A stretch of DNA of 64,000 nt from Nitrospira sp. (GCA_030123605.1 CP126123.1:3997237-4061236), one strand, 5' to 3'. Counted from the stretch's first letter, positions 45,280 to 54,711 are shown. Notes: generated by a model not told the origin, from the sequence alone. Made by a program: numbers and translations.

Positions 45280-46034
45280 GCGGTAGCCTCTTTCTGAATC
45301 GGGTGAATGCCGACGATGCGCCCGTCGGTCAACTCCGCCATCCGGTCGCCGAACTTGAAAATGCGACTGTCGTGGGTGACGACGATCACGCAACGATCGG
45401 AGGCCCGTCCCACGTCTCGAATCAGCTCCATGATCTTTTGGCCGTTGGGTCCGTCGAGGGCGGCGGTCGGTTCGTCGCACACGAGGAGTTTCGGTTCATT
45501 GACCAGCGCCCGGGCGACGGCCACCCGTTGCTGTTGGCCGCCGGAAAGGTTCTTCGGGAGAAATTCCGTCCGATCGGCCAGACCGACCCGTTCGAGCATC
45601 CGTCGCGCCCTGGCGAGGGCGTCGTGTTTGGCCATCCTCTGGATCAGCAACGGAATAGCGACATTCTCCGCGGCAGTCAGGGCTGGCAGAAGGTTGAACT
45701 GTTGATAGATGAATCCCATCGTTCGCCCACGAAAGCTGGTCCTCGTGCCGGCCGACATCGTCGTGAGGGACGCTCCCAAGACCGCGAGGTCGCCCGCATC
45801 GACATCCAGGATACCGGCGATCGCGGACAGCAACGTGGTCTTTCCTCCTCCCGACTCCCCGACGAGGAGCAACAACTCGCCGAAATAGACGTCGAGGTCG
45901 ATGCCCTTGAGGACCGTCACCGCGGTGTCGCCGTTGCCGAACGACTTCACGAGCCCCCGGACCTGGACGGCCACGGAGACCTGCTGCCGGTCCGGCTCCT
46001 GCGCATGATCCTGTGGCTGTGAAGAACCCTCCAT
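45276..46034 (-). CDS. DevA/LolD-type ABC exporter ATPase
   Basis: 252 residues. Walker A VGESGGGKTTL, signature LSGGQQQRVAVARAL, Walker B LLVCDEPTAALD, switch His in VTHDSRIF. A DevA/MacB-like ATPase that drives the FtsX-type permease next to it. It overlaps the fusion-protein start by ATGA. Confidence 0.92.
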   Translation of the reverse strand: MEGSSQPQDHAQEPDRQQVSVAVQVRGLVKSFGNGDTAVTVLKGIDLDVYFGELLLLVGESGGGKTTLLSAIAGILDVDAGDLAVLGASLTTMSAGTRTSFRGRTMGFIYQQFNLLPALTAAENVAIPLLIQRMAKHDALARARRMLERVGLADRTEFLPKNLSGGQQQRVAVARALVNEPKLLVCDEPTAALDGPNGQKIMELIRDVGRASDRCVIVVTHDSRIFKFGDRMAELTDGRIVGIHPIQKEATA

Positions 46035-46039
46035 AGGCC

Positions 46040-47170
46040 TCAGCGAAACACGATGGCCGGTTCAAGCCGAGCCAGCTTCAAGATACTGATCAGGGCTGAC
46101 AGGCTACAGATCATGAGCAAGGCGACCAAGACCAGCAGGAGCAACGGCCAGGTTTCGATGAACGGCAGCTGACCTTCCTGGGCGGTCAACAGTCCGAAGC
46201 CGGTGGCCAGGCCGATGCCTACCCCATAGCCGGTGAGGCCCACGGTGAAGGCCTGCAGCAAAATCATGCGCGCCAAGGTCGCCGTGGAGGCCCCCATCGC
46301 CTTCAACGCGCCGAACTGCCTGAGGTTCTCGACCGTGAAGAGGTAGAACGTCTGCCCTGCGATGGCCATGCCGACGACGAAACCGAGGAGGATTGTGGTG
46401 CCGAAGTTGATCCCGATCCCGGTGTTCTTAAGCACCCAACCGATGGTTTTCCAACCGAAGGCCTCGCCGGTGAAGGCCCCGAGTCCGGTCTGATTGCGGA
46501 TGCGCTGAATGACCTCCTCGATCGGTGCATCGTCCTTGGCCTTGGCCAGGACGTAGGAGAGGGTCCGCCGTTCCCTCGGCACATAACGCAGGGCGCGTTC
46601 GTAGGTGGTGTAGACCACCGGGATATTGGTGAAGGTTTTCTGAATTTTGGCGATGGCCACGACGCGGGCCAGCTTGTCGTTGAGTTCGAAGACCGTGCCG
46701 ATCTTGATGACCCCCGGCCCTCCCATTCGTTCCACGGCCCACTGATCCACGGCGACGGCATCGGGCTGCCGCAGGTCTTCGAAACGCCCGGCCAAGACTT
46801 CGGCAGGACGGCCGATCAAGGTGGCGCTGTCCAAGCCGGTCAAGGTGATCTGATGGTACTCTCCGTTCGACAGCCTGGCCCGCAACAGACCCTTATAGAG
46901 GGGCACAGCCCATTCCACACCAGGGATGCTGCGGACACGGTCCACCGTGGTATCGGCGATCGGCTTGACCTCATCGACCTGCGAGATGCCGGGATCGGTC
47001 ACCCAAATCGGCACATTGACATTGCTGATGCTCGATTGCGACCAAATCATGAGTCCCCAGAAGATGGAGCCCTGTTGCACGATCAACATCACGGCAAAGG
47101 TCAAACCGCAGAGGAGCATGAGGTACTTCGCGCGGTCCCCGAAGAGCATCCTGAGCGCGATGTAGTTCAT
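46040..47170 (-). CDS. DevC/FtsX-type ABC permease
   Basis: 376 residues from the ATG at 47170, with GAGG 7 bp upstream; a longer frame is shadowed by other sequence. One N-terminal helix (YLMLLCGLTFAVMLIVQQ), a large periplasmic domain, and three C-terminal helices (TILLGFVVGMAIAGQTFYLF, MILLQAFTVGLTGYGVG, LLLLVLVALLMICSLSALI). FGALKAMGAS is the FtsX-family loop. First gene of the exporter operon, whose substrate is unknown. Confidence 0.9.
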   Translation of the reverse strand: MNYIALRMLFGDRAKYLMLLCGLTFAVMLIVQQGSIFWGLMIWSQSSISNVNVPIWVTDPGISQVDEVKPIADTTVDRVRSIPGVEWAVPLYKGLLRARLSNGEYHQITLTGLDSATLIGRPAEVLAGRFEDLRQPDAVAVDQWAVERMGGPGVIKIGTVFELNDKLARVVAIAKIQKTFTNIPVVYTTYERALRYVPRERRTLSYVLAKAKDDAPIEEVIQRIRNQTGLGAFTGEAFGWKTIGWVLKNTGIGINFGTTILLGFVVGMAIAGQTFYLFTVENLRQFGALKAMGASTATLARMILLQAFTVGLTGYGVGIGLATGFGLLTAQEGQLPFIETWPLLLLVLVALLMICSLSALISILKLARLEPAIVFR

Positions 47171-47338
47171 GCGGCAACCTCGGTCTGCAGGGCGGGCAGC
47201 GAATCGCCCCGGTCCCGGGGCGACGGCGGCGGCGAGATCGAATGGCGCGTGCGTGGAAACACCATACCAGGTTGCGGTTGTCGATGGTCGAACGCGCGAT
47301 CCCATGACCCGCTTCCGACATGATCTGACGAGCTTGGA

Positions 47339-48793
47339 TTATCCCTTCCCATGGGAACGTTCCTTGAGGGCGTCGAGGCGGCGCCGGTCGAGCGTGACGT
47401 ACAGGGCCTTTTCCTGCGTGACCGTCACGGCGCCGGGTGCTTGACCTTTGGATTTGCGCACCCATTTCCGGCGCGTGTAGATGACCTCGCCCTTGCCGCT
47501 TTTTTTCAAGTCGCTATAGAGCAAGGCCAAGGTCGCGGCGTCGGTCAGCGTGTCAGGCGGCGGATCGGTTCCCTTTTCCAAACGGACGACGACATGGGAG
47601 CCGGGGACCCCGCGGGCATGTAGCCAGAGGTCCTCGCTCTTGGCGAGGTCGAACGTCAGGTCGTCGTTTTCACGGGCGTTGCGTCCGACGAAAATGTGAT
47701 GGCCGTCCGACGAGAGGAACCGTCGAAACGGACCGCGGCGTTCATCGGTTGCCGCCCGTCCACGCTCGATACGTCCCGTCGATCGTGTGGCGGTCCGCCC
47801 CTCATTGACCGGTGCCTGCCAGGTTCCGTTTTTGATGGCATCGAGTTCTGCCTGGACCTGCCGAGCCTCCGTTTCGATCGCCGCGAGGCGGGGAGTCACC
47901 TCACGTTGGGCCGTCACGAACTTTCGATACTTGGCGAAGTAGGCATCCATATTGGCCTGAGGTGTTTTCATGGGGTCGAGCGGAATCGTCAATTCGGGGA
48001 GTCGGTCGTCGTAATAATCCACCACCGTCACGGTCGTGAGTCCCTTCTTCAGCGATCCGAGACCTGCCTTCAACAGTTCGCCGTATCGTGCATAGGGCTC
48101 GTATCGTCCGGCCTGTTCGAGGTCTCGGCGGAGCGCTTCCATGCGGCGAAGGTGTCTCTTGAGGGTTTTTCGCAAGGCCGATTCCCGTTCCCGGAGTTGC
48201 GTCAGGTGAGACAGTTCCGCTTCGCGCTCACGGTACAGGTCCTCCAATTCGGCCGAGAAGGGAAAGGGATCGACGCCGGAGGGGGAATCCGCTGGAATGC
48301 CGGCCAGGTCTTTGGGGGCCGACCGTCCTGGTGCCGGAGTCGGCGCACGATACGGCTGGCCGATCCGTTCTTTATTGTGGCGAAGCGTGGCGAGTACCAG
48401 CGCTTCTCCGTCGAGAAACAGCAGGTCGGCTTTTCGTCCGAACAGTTCCGCAACCAGAGAAACCGGGCCGTCACGACTCGTGAGGTCCAGATGAACGATC
48501 CGGTCGCCTGTCACATGTCGAATCCCGTCGATGCGCGCACCTTGGATCCTCGCCCGTAACAATTGGCAGAAAGAGGGCGGGGTCGGTGGATTGACAAGGC
48601 TTCGGCGTACAAAGTGCAACCGGGCGGTCTCGTCGTGGACGGAACAGAGCAGCCGACGGGTATGGCCGGGGACACGAACCTCGAAGAGCACGACATCGGG
48701 AAGCGGCTGGAATATTTTTTGTATCCACCCTTCGGTCAGGGCCGGAGCCAGTTCCTGAACAATGGAACCAATTTCTGTCGCAGTCAGAGACAT
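47339..48793 (-). CDS. rqcH: NFACT/RqcH family protein
   Basis: 484 residues from the ATG at 48793. N-terminal NFACT-N (LTATEIGSIVQELAPAL...GRKADLLFLDGEALVLATLR in outline), a long helical coiled coil about 190-340, and the C-terminal NFACT-R/DUF814 domain (FLSSDGHHIFVGRNARENDDLTF...LWLHARGVPGSHVVVR in outline). RqcH binds stalled 50S subunits and adds C-terminal Ala tails. The protein is shorter than Bacillus RqcH (about 570). Confidence 0.9.
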   Translation of the reverse strand: MSLTATEIGSIVQELAPALTEGWIQKIFQPLPDVVLFEVRVPGHTRRLLCSVHDETARLHFVRRSLVNPPTPPSFCQLLRARIQGARIDGIRHVTGDRIVHLDLTSRDGPVSLVAELFGRKADLLFLDGEALVLATLRHNKERIGQPYRAPTPAPGRSAPKDLAGIPADSPSGVDPFPFSAELEDLYREREAELSHLTQLRERESALRKTLKRHLRRMEALRRDLEQAGRYEPYARYGELLKAGLGSLKKGLTTVTVVDYYDDRLPELTIPLDPMKTPQANMDAYFAKYRKFVTAQREVTPRLAAIETEARQVQAELDAIKNGTWQAPVNEGRTATRSTGRIERGRAATDERRGPFRRFLSSDGHHIFVGRNARENDDLTFDLAKSEDLWLHARGVPGSHVVVRLEKGTDPPPDTLTDAATLALLYSDLKKSGKGEVIYTRRKWVRKSKGQAPGAVTVTQEKALYVTLDRRRLDALKERSHGKG

Positions 48794-49078
48794 GTGGATG
48801 CCTGCCGCCCTCAGTCGGTTGGAACAGCCCGGCACCAAGATTCGGCCTGTCGGCCAGACCCAGGCTGATTTTTAGCAGAGATAGACGATTGTACCCATTT
48901 TTGTCGCATGAGACCAAGAAGCCCACAACCGGTCAATTTGCCGCGAGAGGATGTAGTTTGGTTCGGTTCATGCCGAGGCAAGGCAAGGGAACCGTATCGG
49001 CGTATCGGTGGCATCTACATTGCTTATTCCCAAACCCAGGCAGCCGATGAGTCGGCCACAGGGAAAGGGAGGCACTCC

Positions 49079-49306
49079 ATGACATGCACGCGATGTGAAG
49101 GACTGATGGTTTCGGACGATCTGATCGACCTTGAGGAGAGTTACCATCCTATGTGGCTGCGCGGGTATCGATGTATGAGTTGCGGCAACATCGTGGATAT
49201 GCTGATCCAGCGGCATCGGATGGTTCAGCACTCGCATCTCCGTCCGGTTGCCGCGGCTCCTCCGGAGAAGCCGGTTCTTTTCGATCTCATCAAATTGACA
49301 GCCTAG
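49079..49306 (+). CDS. Small zinc-ribbon protein
   Basis: 75 residues from the ATG at 49079, with GGGAGG 8 bp upstream; longer upstream frames look spurious. Two CXXC pairs (CTRCEG and CMSCGN) about 30 residues apart form a zinc ribbon. A basic segment (QRHRMVQHSHLRP) follows. The family is unknown; nucleic-acid or protein binding is plausible. A perfect GC hairpin follows immediately. Confidence 0.65.
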   Translation: MTCTRCEGLMVSDDLIDLEESYHPMWLRGYRCMSCGNIVDMLIQRHRMVQHSHLRPVAAAPPEKPVLFDLIKLTA

Positions 49307-49310
49307 GCAT

Positions 49311-49344
49311 GGCCCCGCGCAGCCGATACCGGTTGCGCGGGGCC
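49311..49344 (+). terminator. Hairpin after the zinc-ribbon gene
   Basis: 11-bp perfect stem GGCCCCGCGCA / TGCGCGGGGCC with a 12-nt loop, right after the stop codon. No clear T-run follows, so termination is uncertain. Bases 49345-49598 show nothing else. Confidence 0.5.
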
Positions 49345-49598
49345 CACCTGCAGAAGACGGACATCGTCGCGGGCGATCCTCCGGCCAGGTTCGCCCGCTC
49401 CGTCACGACCCCTGCTGTCACGTTCTGCCATAGCCTAACAAATATGTGACGCGATCCTCCAGCCTTTCTTCTCGGTCCTTCCGTTGATCACGTACTCACG
49501 TAGGTCGCCCTATTCACCCTGCTGCTCGCGCCTTGTCAGCCACAGGGCAGTCGCGTACAGTGCGCATGCGTCTGGTGAGCCTAAAAGGGAATGGGACG

Positions 49599-51146
49599 AT
49601 GACATTGCTTGATGCTCTGGTTCTCGACCGGCTGATGGGGGATTTTCGCCGATCCATGCGGGGGCTGCTGAGAGATCTCTGCCGGGATTTTGAGCGAAAC
49701 TATGTGGAAGCCGCCAGGGCCTTTGGGTTGCCGATCGAGTGGTTTCGCACGGTCGAGCGCTCGTTGGCAGCGGCCGACTATGCCCACTGGAAGGTCGTCG
49801 GCTGGATCGAATCGTTGAATGATCTGTTGTACTTCGTCGATCTTCTGGCCCAGGTGCGGCAGGAACGATCTCGTCGAAACATCGCCGAGCAACTCCAGGC
49901 GGAGTTCAAGGAGAAGTTCTATGAACATGGGTACGCCGATGACCTGTTTCCCAACGGCACGCCCGAACCTCGTCTGCTCCTGTCACGCCTCAGCGGACTC
50001 TGCCGCCGGTTGGCGCGGGAGGTGACGCAGGAATCTCTCTGCCTTGCCCCTCGACAGGCCTGTGAGTGGGTGACGACACAGGAGAGGAAGGCTTGGTCGG
50101 TGCCTTGCGACCTGAACGCGAATGTTGAGCGGGTCGAACTGCCGTATGTGTGCTCAGTGGGAACAGCCGATGTGTCCTACCGGGCGCCACATCCTGTTCG
50201 AGCCCTGCTCAAACAAACGGCGGGGCAGGCGACATTCCTGATCAAGGAATCAGGCATCGATCTGCTGGTCGGCGGACAGATTCACAGGATGGTCGAGTAC
50301 GGCGATCGGGAGGTGTGGCACTGGCGTCGTGTGGAACCGCTCTGTCTGCGGGAGACCCGATATGGAACCCTTCATCTTGGGCCGACCCTAATCTATGGAA
50401 AGGACAGGGCTCCGGTGGCAGTGCGGCAGACGAAGCCGGAGGTCGCAACACGCATGCGGCGCGCTCTGGCGGTCATTGCTGCCGCATGGCCGGAGGGCGA
50501 TCGACTCCTGGCGTTGCTGACCTCCCGGATCGTTCCGCTCAAAGCCTCCGGGGTGGTGAGCTTCAGCTATCGGCATCGTCCCGGCTTGTCCGTCATCAAT
50601 TGCTTCGACCGCGACCGGCTCGACCTGATCGACGATCTCATCCATGAGAACAGCCACCACCACCTCAATCTGCTGCTGCGGAAGGATGTACTGTATCGAC
50701 ACGATCATAACCAGGAGATCTTCTATTCACCATGGCGGCGTAGCCTGCGGCCGCTGAGGGGCATTCTCCATGCGACCTTCACGTTCACCATGGGAGCGTT
50801 GTTGTTCGAGCGGTTATCCGCATGGGGCGGTGGTCGAACAGGGCAGGGGCGATGGCGAAAGGCCGGTCTCAGCCTGCGCGATCTTCGCCGCGCCCGGTAC
50901 CGTTGTCTCGAAGAAATCGACTCGGTGCGCTATTCCCTCCAGGATCTCGACTACGCCGGTGGACATCTGAAATGGCTGACTCCCATGGGCAAGCAGGTGG
51001 TGGGGCAATTGGCTGAGGCGCTGGCGCAGGTCGAGGGCAGGATGCGGACGCATGAAACGGAGGTGAGCCGGTCGTCGTTCGGACCGGCTCTTCGCCGTCA
51101 CCGTGCTGAACTGGCGCGTGCCAGACAGACGTACGGCTTGATGTGA
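49599..51146 (+). CDS. HExxH-motif peptide beta-hydroxylase-like protein (aKG-HExxH family)
   Basis: 515 residues from the ATG at 49599 with AAAAGGGA 8 bp upstream; an ATG at 49533 is also in frame. The first 170 residues are helical. The C-terminal half carries IHENSHHHLNLLL, an HExxH with extra His, followed by EIFYSPWRRSLRPLRGILHATFTF. This HExxH...SPWR...RPL.G.LH layout is the hallmark of HExxH-domain proteins associated with RiPP modification (FxsB-type C-terminal domains and relatives). Some of these are 2OG-dependent peptide beta-hydroxylases. No YcaO, radical-SAM or precursor peptide is seen nearby. Function is inferred from the motif. Confidence 0.72.
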   Translation: MTLLDALVLDRLMGDFRRSMRGLLRDLCRDFERNYVEAARAFGLPIEWFRTVERSLAAADYAHWKVVGWIESLNDLLYFVDLLAQVRQERSRRNIAEQLQAEFKEKFYEHGYADDLFPNGTPEPRLLLSRLSGLCRRLAREVTQESLCLAPRQACEWVTTQERKAWSVPCDLNANVERVELPYVCSVGTADVSYRAPHPVRALLKQTAGQATFLIKESGIDLLVGGQIHRMVEYGDREVWHWRRVEPLCLRETRYGTLHLGPTLIYGKDRAPVAVRQTKPEVATRMRRALAVIAAAWPEGDRLLALLTSRIVPLKASGVVSFSYRHRPGLSVINCFDRDRLDLIDDLIHENSHHHLNLLLRKDVLYRHDHNQEIFYSPWRRSLRPLRGILHATFTFTMGALLFERLSAWGGGRTGQGRWRKAGLSLRDLRRARYRCLEEIDSVRYSLQDLDYAGGHLKWLTPMGKQVVGQLAEALAQVEGRMRTHETEVSRSSFGPALRRHRAELARARQTYGLM

Positions 51147-51186
51147 CCTGCGTCCCATCCCCATCCGGTTTTTCAACCCGTCCGAC

Positions 51187-51798
51187 CTATCGAGTTCTGC
51201 CGGCCTTCCTGGTTTTCCTGACCGTCTTGACCCGTTGAGCTGCTCGTCTCGTTGGCGGCTTTCTTGCGCTCGCGACCGGTTTGACCCTGACCAGGTAGGA
51301 ACCGATCTCCGGATCACCCATTTGAGGGCTGGCCGTGGGTCCTTCACTCTCGGTGTGTGATCCGGTGATAGTGAGGAGGCTGAGGAAGAGACGGATCGTC
51401 CCTAAGATTCTGGTCGGGACATCCGGTGGCGGCGCAGGCGGTTTCATGATGCCGCGGGTATTCACCACGGACGTCGAGGCGTGAAACGTCTTGCCGTTCA
51501 TGAGGTCTTGCAGGGTTTGAATCCCCTGGTGATTCTTGGCGTCGTTCGGAGAAGGCGTGTGGGCTGGCTCCGTCAATCCCTTCGTAATGTTGGCGTGGAG
51601 GCGCAGGTCGCTGATCTGCGCGCCGTCGGCATAGTGAAAACCGTGGGTAGTCGTGAATCCGCCGAATCCACCCATGACTTCGTTGTATGAGCGGCCGGCG
51701 GTCGCCGTGAGGTTCAACCATTGCAAGTTGGTGTCGGTATCGTAGGTGAGGAGTTGGTCTCCGCTGCCGGGAATGAGGTCTTGTTGAATCAGTGCCAC
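51187..51798 (-). CDS. Leaderless PEP-CTERM-style domain protein with basic tail
   Basis: 203 residues from a GTG at 51798, chosen because AAAGGAGGG lies 8 bp upstream. Residues about 9-66 (SGDQLLTYDTDTNLQWLNLT, then SYNEVMGGFGGF and GFHYADGAQISDL) match the conserved first domain of many exported PEP-CTERM proteins. Here no signal peptide and no C-terminal anchor exist. The tail (about 175-203) is Lys/Arg-rich. It is convergent with the HExxH gene, ending 40 bp from it. Confidence 0.6.
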   Translation of the reverse strand: MALIQQDLIPGSGDQLLTYDTDTNLQWLNLTATAGRSYNEVMGGFGGFTTTHGFHYADGAQISDLRLHANITKGLTEPAHTPSPNDAKNHQGIQTLQDLMNGKTFHASTSVVNTRGIMKPPAPPPDVPTRILGTIRLFLSLLTITGSHTESEGPTASPQMGDPEIGSYLVRVKPVASARKPPTRRAAQRVKTVRKTRKAGRTR

Positions 51799-52321
51799 GA
51801 GAACCCTCCTTTGTTGGCGGTGCCGGTAGATATTCAGCAAAAACTGCGCCGAATAGTAGCACAGGTGTGTGAGCAGGGAAGCAGTCGTGGACTGATACGG
51901 TCATGCTGTAGTTTGCCTGCCGATGCACGAGCAACCGGAGGTGAACAGCAGACACAGGCCCGGGTCACCGTATCCAACAAGATACGATGAGTATCTAAGC
52001 GGATACGATCTGTCTGGGCCGGTGTCGGAGTGTTCCATCCGTAAGACCGGCGGCAAGCGAGAATCACCTATGCGATACCCGTTTCAGTTTCTGATCGCAC
52101 ATTCACACATGAGTGATCTCGCGACAGGTCCGCGCTATCACCGTGAATCGCTGATTGAAGCGGCTGATCAGGTCGAACGGCCTCTGCCGTAGGTTCCCAC
52201 GCCCTTCCGGGCGAGGACCTCTCGGTCAGGGGGAGGGGAGCAATGTGTTCCGAAAAGCAAACTTTTCAGCCCTCAACCTCTGTCCCGAATCAGCGCACAA
52301 TTAGGCGACTGTTACAGGCCG
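51799..52321. other. 523-bp gene-free region with operator-like repeats
   Basis: No credible gene. It carries a TACTAT -10-like box on the minus strand before the gene ending at 51187, and several GTATC/GATAC copies, with the dense set at 51970-52009. Confidence 0.55.
51970..52009. repeat. GTATC/GATAC array at helical spacing, possible operator
   Basis: GTATC at 51970, GATAC at 51981, GTATC at 51991 and GATAC at 52002 alternate in orientation with starts 11, 10 and 11 bp apart. The 8-mer GATACGAT repeats exactly 21 bp apart (51981 and 52002). Further GATAC copies are at 51894 and 52074. This helical phasing suggests a regulator bound on one DNA face. Confidence 0.4.
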
Positions 52322-53155
52322 CTAACGCCACAGCCGGATATCTCGTGCAAGGCTTCCCTTCCCTCCAAAGTAAATAATGGTCTTGAAAATCACCTCATCG
52401 GAATTGGGCGTGAGGCCGAACCCCAACCCAAAATTCGCAGGAACCTCTCCGGGCAGCATCGTATGTACGACAGGCATAATATACTGCTGCTGGTCCGGCA
52501 GCGGGTGCGGATCCTGTAGTTGGCCGCTCGTCCCATAGGCCTGGAGTCCTAGAGTCAGGTTTTTGCTGACCCAATACCGAACCTCGGTCCGATAGCCCAA
52601 CGAAAACCACTTGCCTACGTCGGCTCCGACGAAGCCGTGGTCCAGGTCCGGGGCGTTAATGATAAACGTCCAGCGTCCGATGTCCTTTTGAGCGATGAGC
52701 ATGATCTCTCCCTCCACGAGGTTATCCTCGAACCGCTTGCCCCACCATTCGATCTCCGAATACCACCCCAAGTTGATGGGTAGCGTGTCTTTTTCAAAAA
52801 ACTGGCCGCGGAGCCGAAACTTCGAGCCGGCATATTGAGGAGCCATCAGCGGAGACCCTGGAATGGCAAAGTTCGCATAATAAGCGAAGTCAATCTTTCT
52901 GGTGAGGCCATATTCGAATTCAGCAGCCATCCGCGTCATGTATTGACTGGCGAGCGTGCTGTCCGATGAGGTACCGCGGCCGGCGTCCCGAAACCCGGAC
53001 GGCACAAAACTGGACAGAAACTGAGGGTCGAGCTTTCCTTTGCCACCGGTTTGATAGGGGTAGATCTGAAACTCGAAGGGATCGAGATCGGCGTGTGCCT
53101 CGCTCACAAGCAGCACGGAGCACAGTATCATGGCAAGCCATGTCCAGAGCCTCAT
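52322..53155 (-). CDS. Exported beta-barrel-like outer membrane protein
   Basis: 277 residues from the ATG at 53155, with GGGAGG 6 bp upstream. Signal peptide MRLWTWLAMILCSVLLVSEAHA. The mature part has alternating aromatic/polar strands (KIDFAYYANFAIPG, INLGWYSEIEWWGKRF, TEVRYWVSKNLTLGLQAYG), consistent with an outer-membrane barrel. The last residues RDIRLWR do not show the usual terminal Phe. The family is not recognised. Confidence 0.75.
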   Translation of the reverse strand: MRLWTWLAMILCSVLLVSEAHADLDPFEFQIYPYQTGGKGKLDPQFLSSFVPSGFRDAGRGTSSDSTLASQYMTRMAAEFEYGLTRKIDFAYYANFAIPGSPLMAPQYAGSKFRLRGQFFEKDTLPINLGWYSEIEWWGKRFEDNLVEGEIMLIAQKDIGRWTFIINAPDLDHGFVGADVGKWFSLGYRTEVRYWVSKNLTLGLQAYGTSGQLQDPHPLPDQQQYIMPVVHTMLPGEVPANFGLGFGLTPNSDEVIFKTIIYFGGKGSLARDIRLWR

Positions 53156-54075
53156 GGTATCCTCCCTTTCCTTGAGGAAACAGACGGACAACAACAGGCT
53201 CTGGACTCTGAAGTTCTCTGGCCTCGACGGTAGGGTCAATACAGAATTTCTTCGATCGACACCTCTTTTGTTCGATTCTGCCTGCCTTGCCTCAGGCGTC
53301 CCGGTCGTCTATCCCGAGAGCGGCCGGAAAACTATTCAACCTGAAACCTGCGGCACGTGTGAGCGAGCAATGTGCTTCACGATAGACCGTATCCGATTAG
53401 GATGTGGGTTGGTCGCCGGCAGTGAAGGCTTCTCCGGGAATAGGGTTCGCTGCGATGCCGAAGGGACTGCGGAATTCTGCGATCGCGTTTGACGCCGAGA
53501 CACTGGCCCATTCCGAGGCTGTCTCTCAGCGCCACAAGATTCTCCTGACGTCTGCGCAGCTACGCGGCATCCACTACCGCTTCTGTTCAGTCATGTCTGC
53601 CAGCAGTCCGCTGGAGGGCGGTGGCGTGGATGGAACATTTTCTCCGGATAAAACGGACGCAAGTTTTGGTCCGCTTTGGATCGGCATACAACATTTTCGA
53701 GATTGCCTGGAAGGGTATTGAAGGCTCAACGAGTTAGGAAAACATTGCAGGTCGAAGTTCAGGCTGCCGGTTGAATTTTTGAAATACAGTTCGAATTTCG
53801 CACGGTGCGCAATGGGCGAGAATGATCGATCCTGGAAAAAGATCTTGTATGTCTTCGAACCCTGTCGGTCTCTCTTCCTCTTTCCGATGTAAGACATGAG
53901 GGCGCGGCATGTGCGGCGCTGGACGTCGGAGACGAAATGGGGGGCCGGCCTGTCCCCGTTTACTTGTTCTTGCGGTTGCGTTCGCACACGTCACTCCTGT
54001 TGCCGAGTTTGACGAAGTCGCTCGCCGGACAACCGGTCCAGCATGTTCTAACGTCGTTCATACGAGAGGTGCGTC
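53156..54075. other. 920-bp region with no confident gene
   Basis: Overlapping frames on both strands (about 53404-53721 plus and 53574-53987 minus) lack ribosome-binding sites and family likeness. The stretch may be decayed sequence at the border of the defence island. GAGAGG for the antitoxin gene lies at its right end. Confidence 0.5.
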
Positions 54076-54303
54076 GTGATTAAAACGTTGAAGCGACATG
54101 GAAATGGCATGGTCCTGGTCATCGAAAAGCCGATGACGGAAGCGCTCGGTATCACGGAAGAGATGCCGCTCCAAGTGACGGTGAATGGAAATGCGCTGGT
54201 CGTCACACTGGCGAATGTGGGCGTCGGTCCTGAGCGCATGAAAGGTGCCGTCAAAGAATTGCGCAAACGCTACGGGCCGATGTTAAAGCGGCTGGCGGAT
54301 TGA
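54076..54303 (+). CDS. AbrB/MazE-type antitoxin
   Basis: 75 residues from a GTG at 54076 with GAGAGG upstream. The swapped-hairpin AbrB pattern is visible: KTLKRHGNGMVLVIEKPMTEALGI in outline, followed by LQVTVNGNALVV. The C-terminal half (ERMKGAVKELRKRYGPMLKRL) would be the toxin-binding tail. It pairs with the Doc-type toxin 3 bp downstream, in place of the Phd antitoxin found beside phage P1 Doc. Confidence 0.82.
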   Translation: MIKTLKRHGNGMVLVIEKPMTEALGITEEMPLQVTVNGNALVVTLANVGVGPERMKGAVKELRKRYGPMLKRLAD

Positions 54304-54306
54304 CCG

Positions 54307-54702
54307 GTGAAAGAATGCATCTTTCTCAGTGTGAAAGATGTGCTGTTTCTCCAAGGCGATACGATTGGAGTCGACGGAGGCTTGCCCGGAATAAGAGACC
54401 ATGGTTTGTTGGACGCGGCGGTTGCGATGCCTCGCCAGCAATTCGGCGGTGACTATCTCCATAAAGAGATCGCCGCGATGGGCGCGGCGGATCTCTTCCA
54501 TCTCGCGCAGAATCATCCCTTCGTGGACGGGAATAAACGGACTGCAGTGCTGGCGGCGCTGGTGTTCCTTCATGTCAACGGCGTCGAGACATTGCCCCCT
54601 CCTCAGGCGCTGGAGGTCGTGACTCGCCAGGTTGCCGGAGGGGAATTGAGCAAGGACGCCTTGACGCAGTGGCTACGGAGGGAGATCGGGAAGAAACGGT
54701 GA
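54307..54702 (+). CDS. doc: Doc/Fic-type toxin
   Basis: 131 residues from a GTG at 54307. The Fic motif HPFVDGNKRTA is complete (HxFxxGNKRT). The N-terminal LSVKDVLFLQGDTIGVDGGLPG and IRDHGLLDAAVAMP match Doc proteins. Doc phosphorylates EF-Tu with ATP. The gene ends 9 bp before the distal CRISPR repeat, so the two units abut. Confidence 0.93.
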   Translation: MKECIFLSVKDVLFLQGDTIGVDGGLPGIRDHGLLDAAVAMPRQQFGGDYLHKEIAAMGAADLFHLAQNHPFVDGNKRTAVLAALVFLHVNGVETLPPPQALEVVTRQVAGGELSKDALTQWLRREIGKKR

Positions 54703-54711
54703 ACGTGGGAT

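Noticed and set aside
51923-52192. 89-residue plus-strand frame across the GTATC/GATAC array
   Set aside because: No ribosome-binding site and no recognisable domain; the helical repeats better explain the region.
53404-53987. Opposing frames of about 105 and 137 residues
   Set aside because: They overlap each other, lack ribosome-binding sites and resemble no family; left as a gene-free region.
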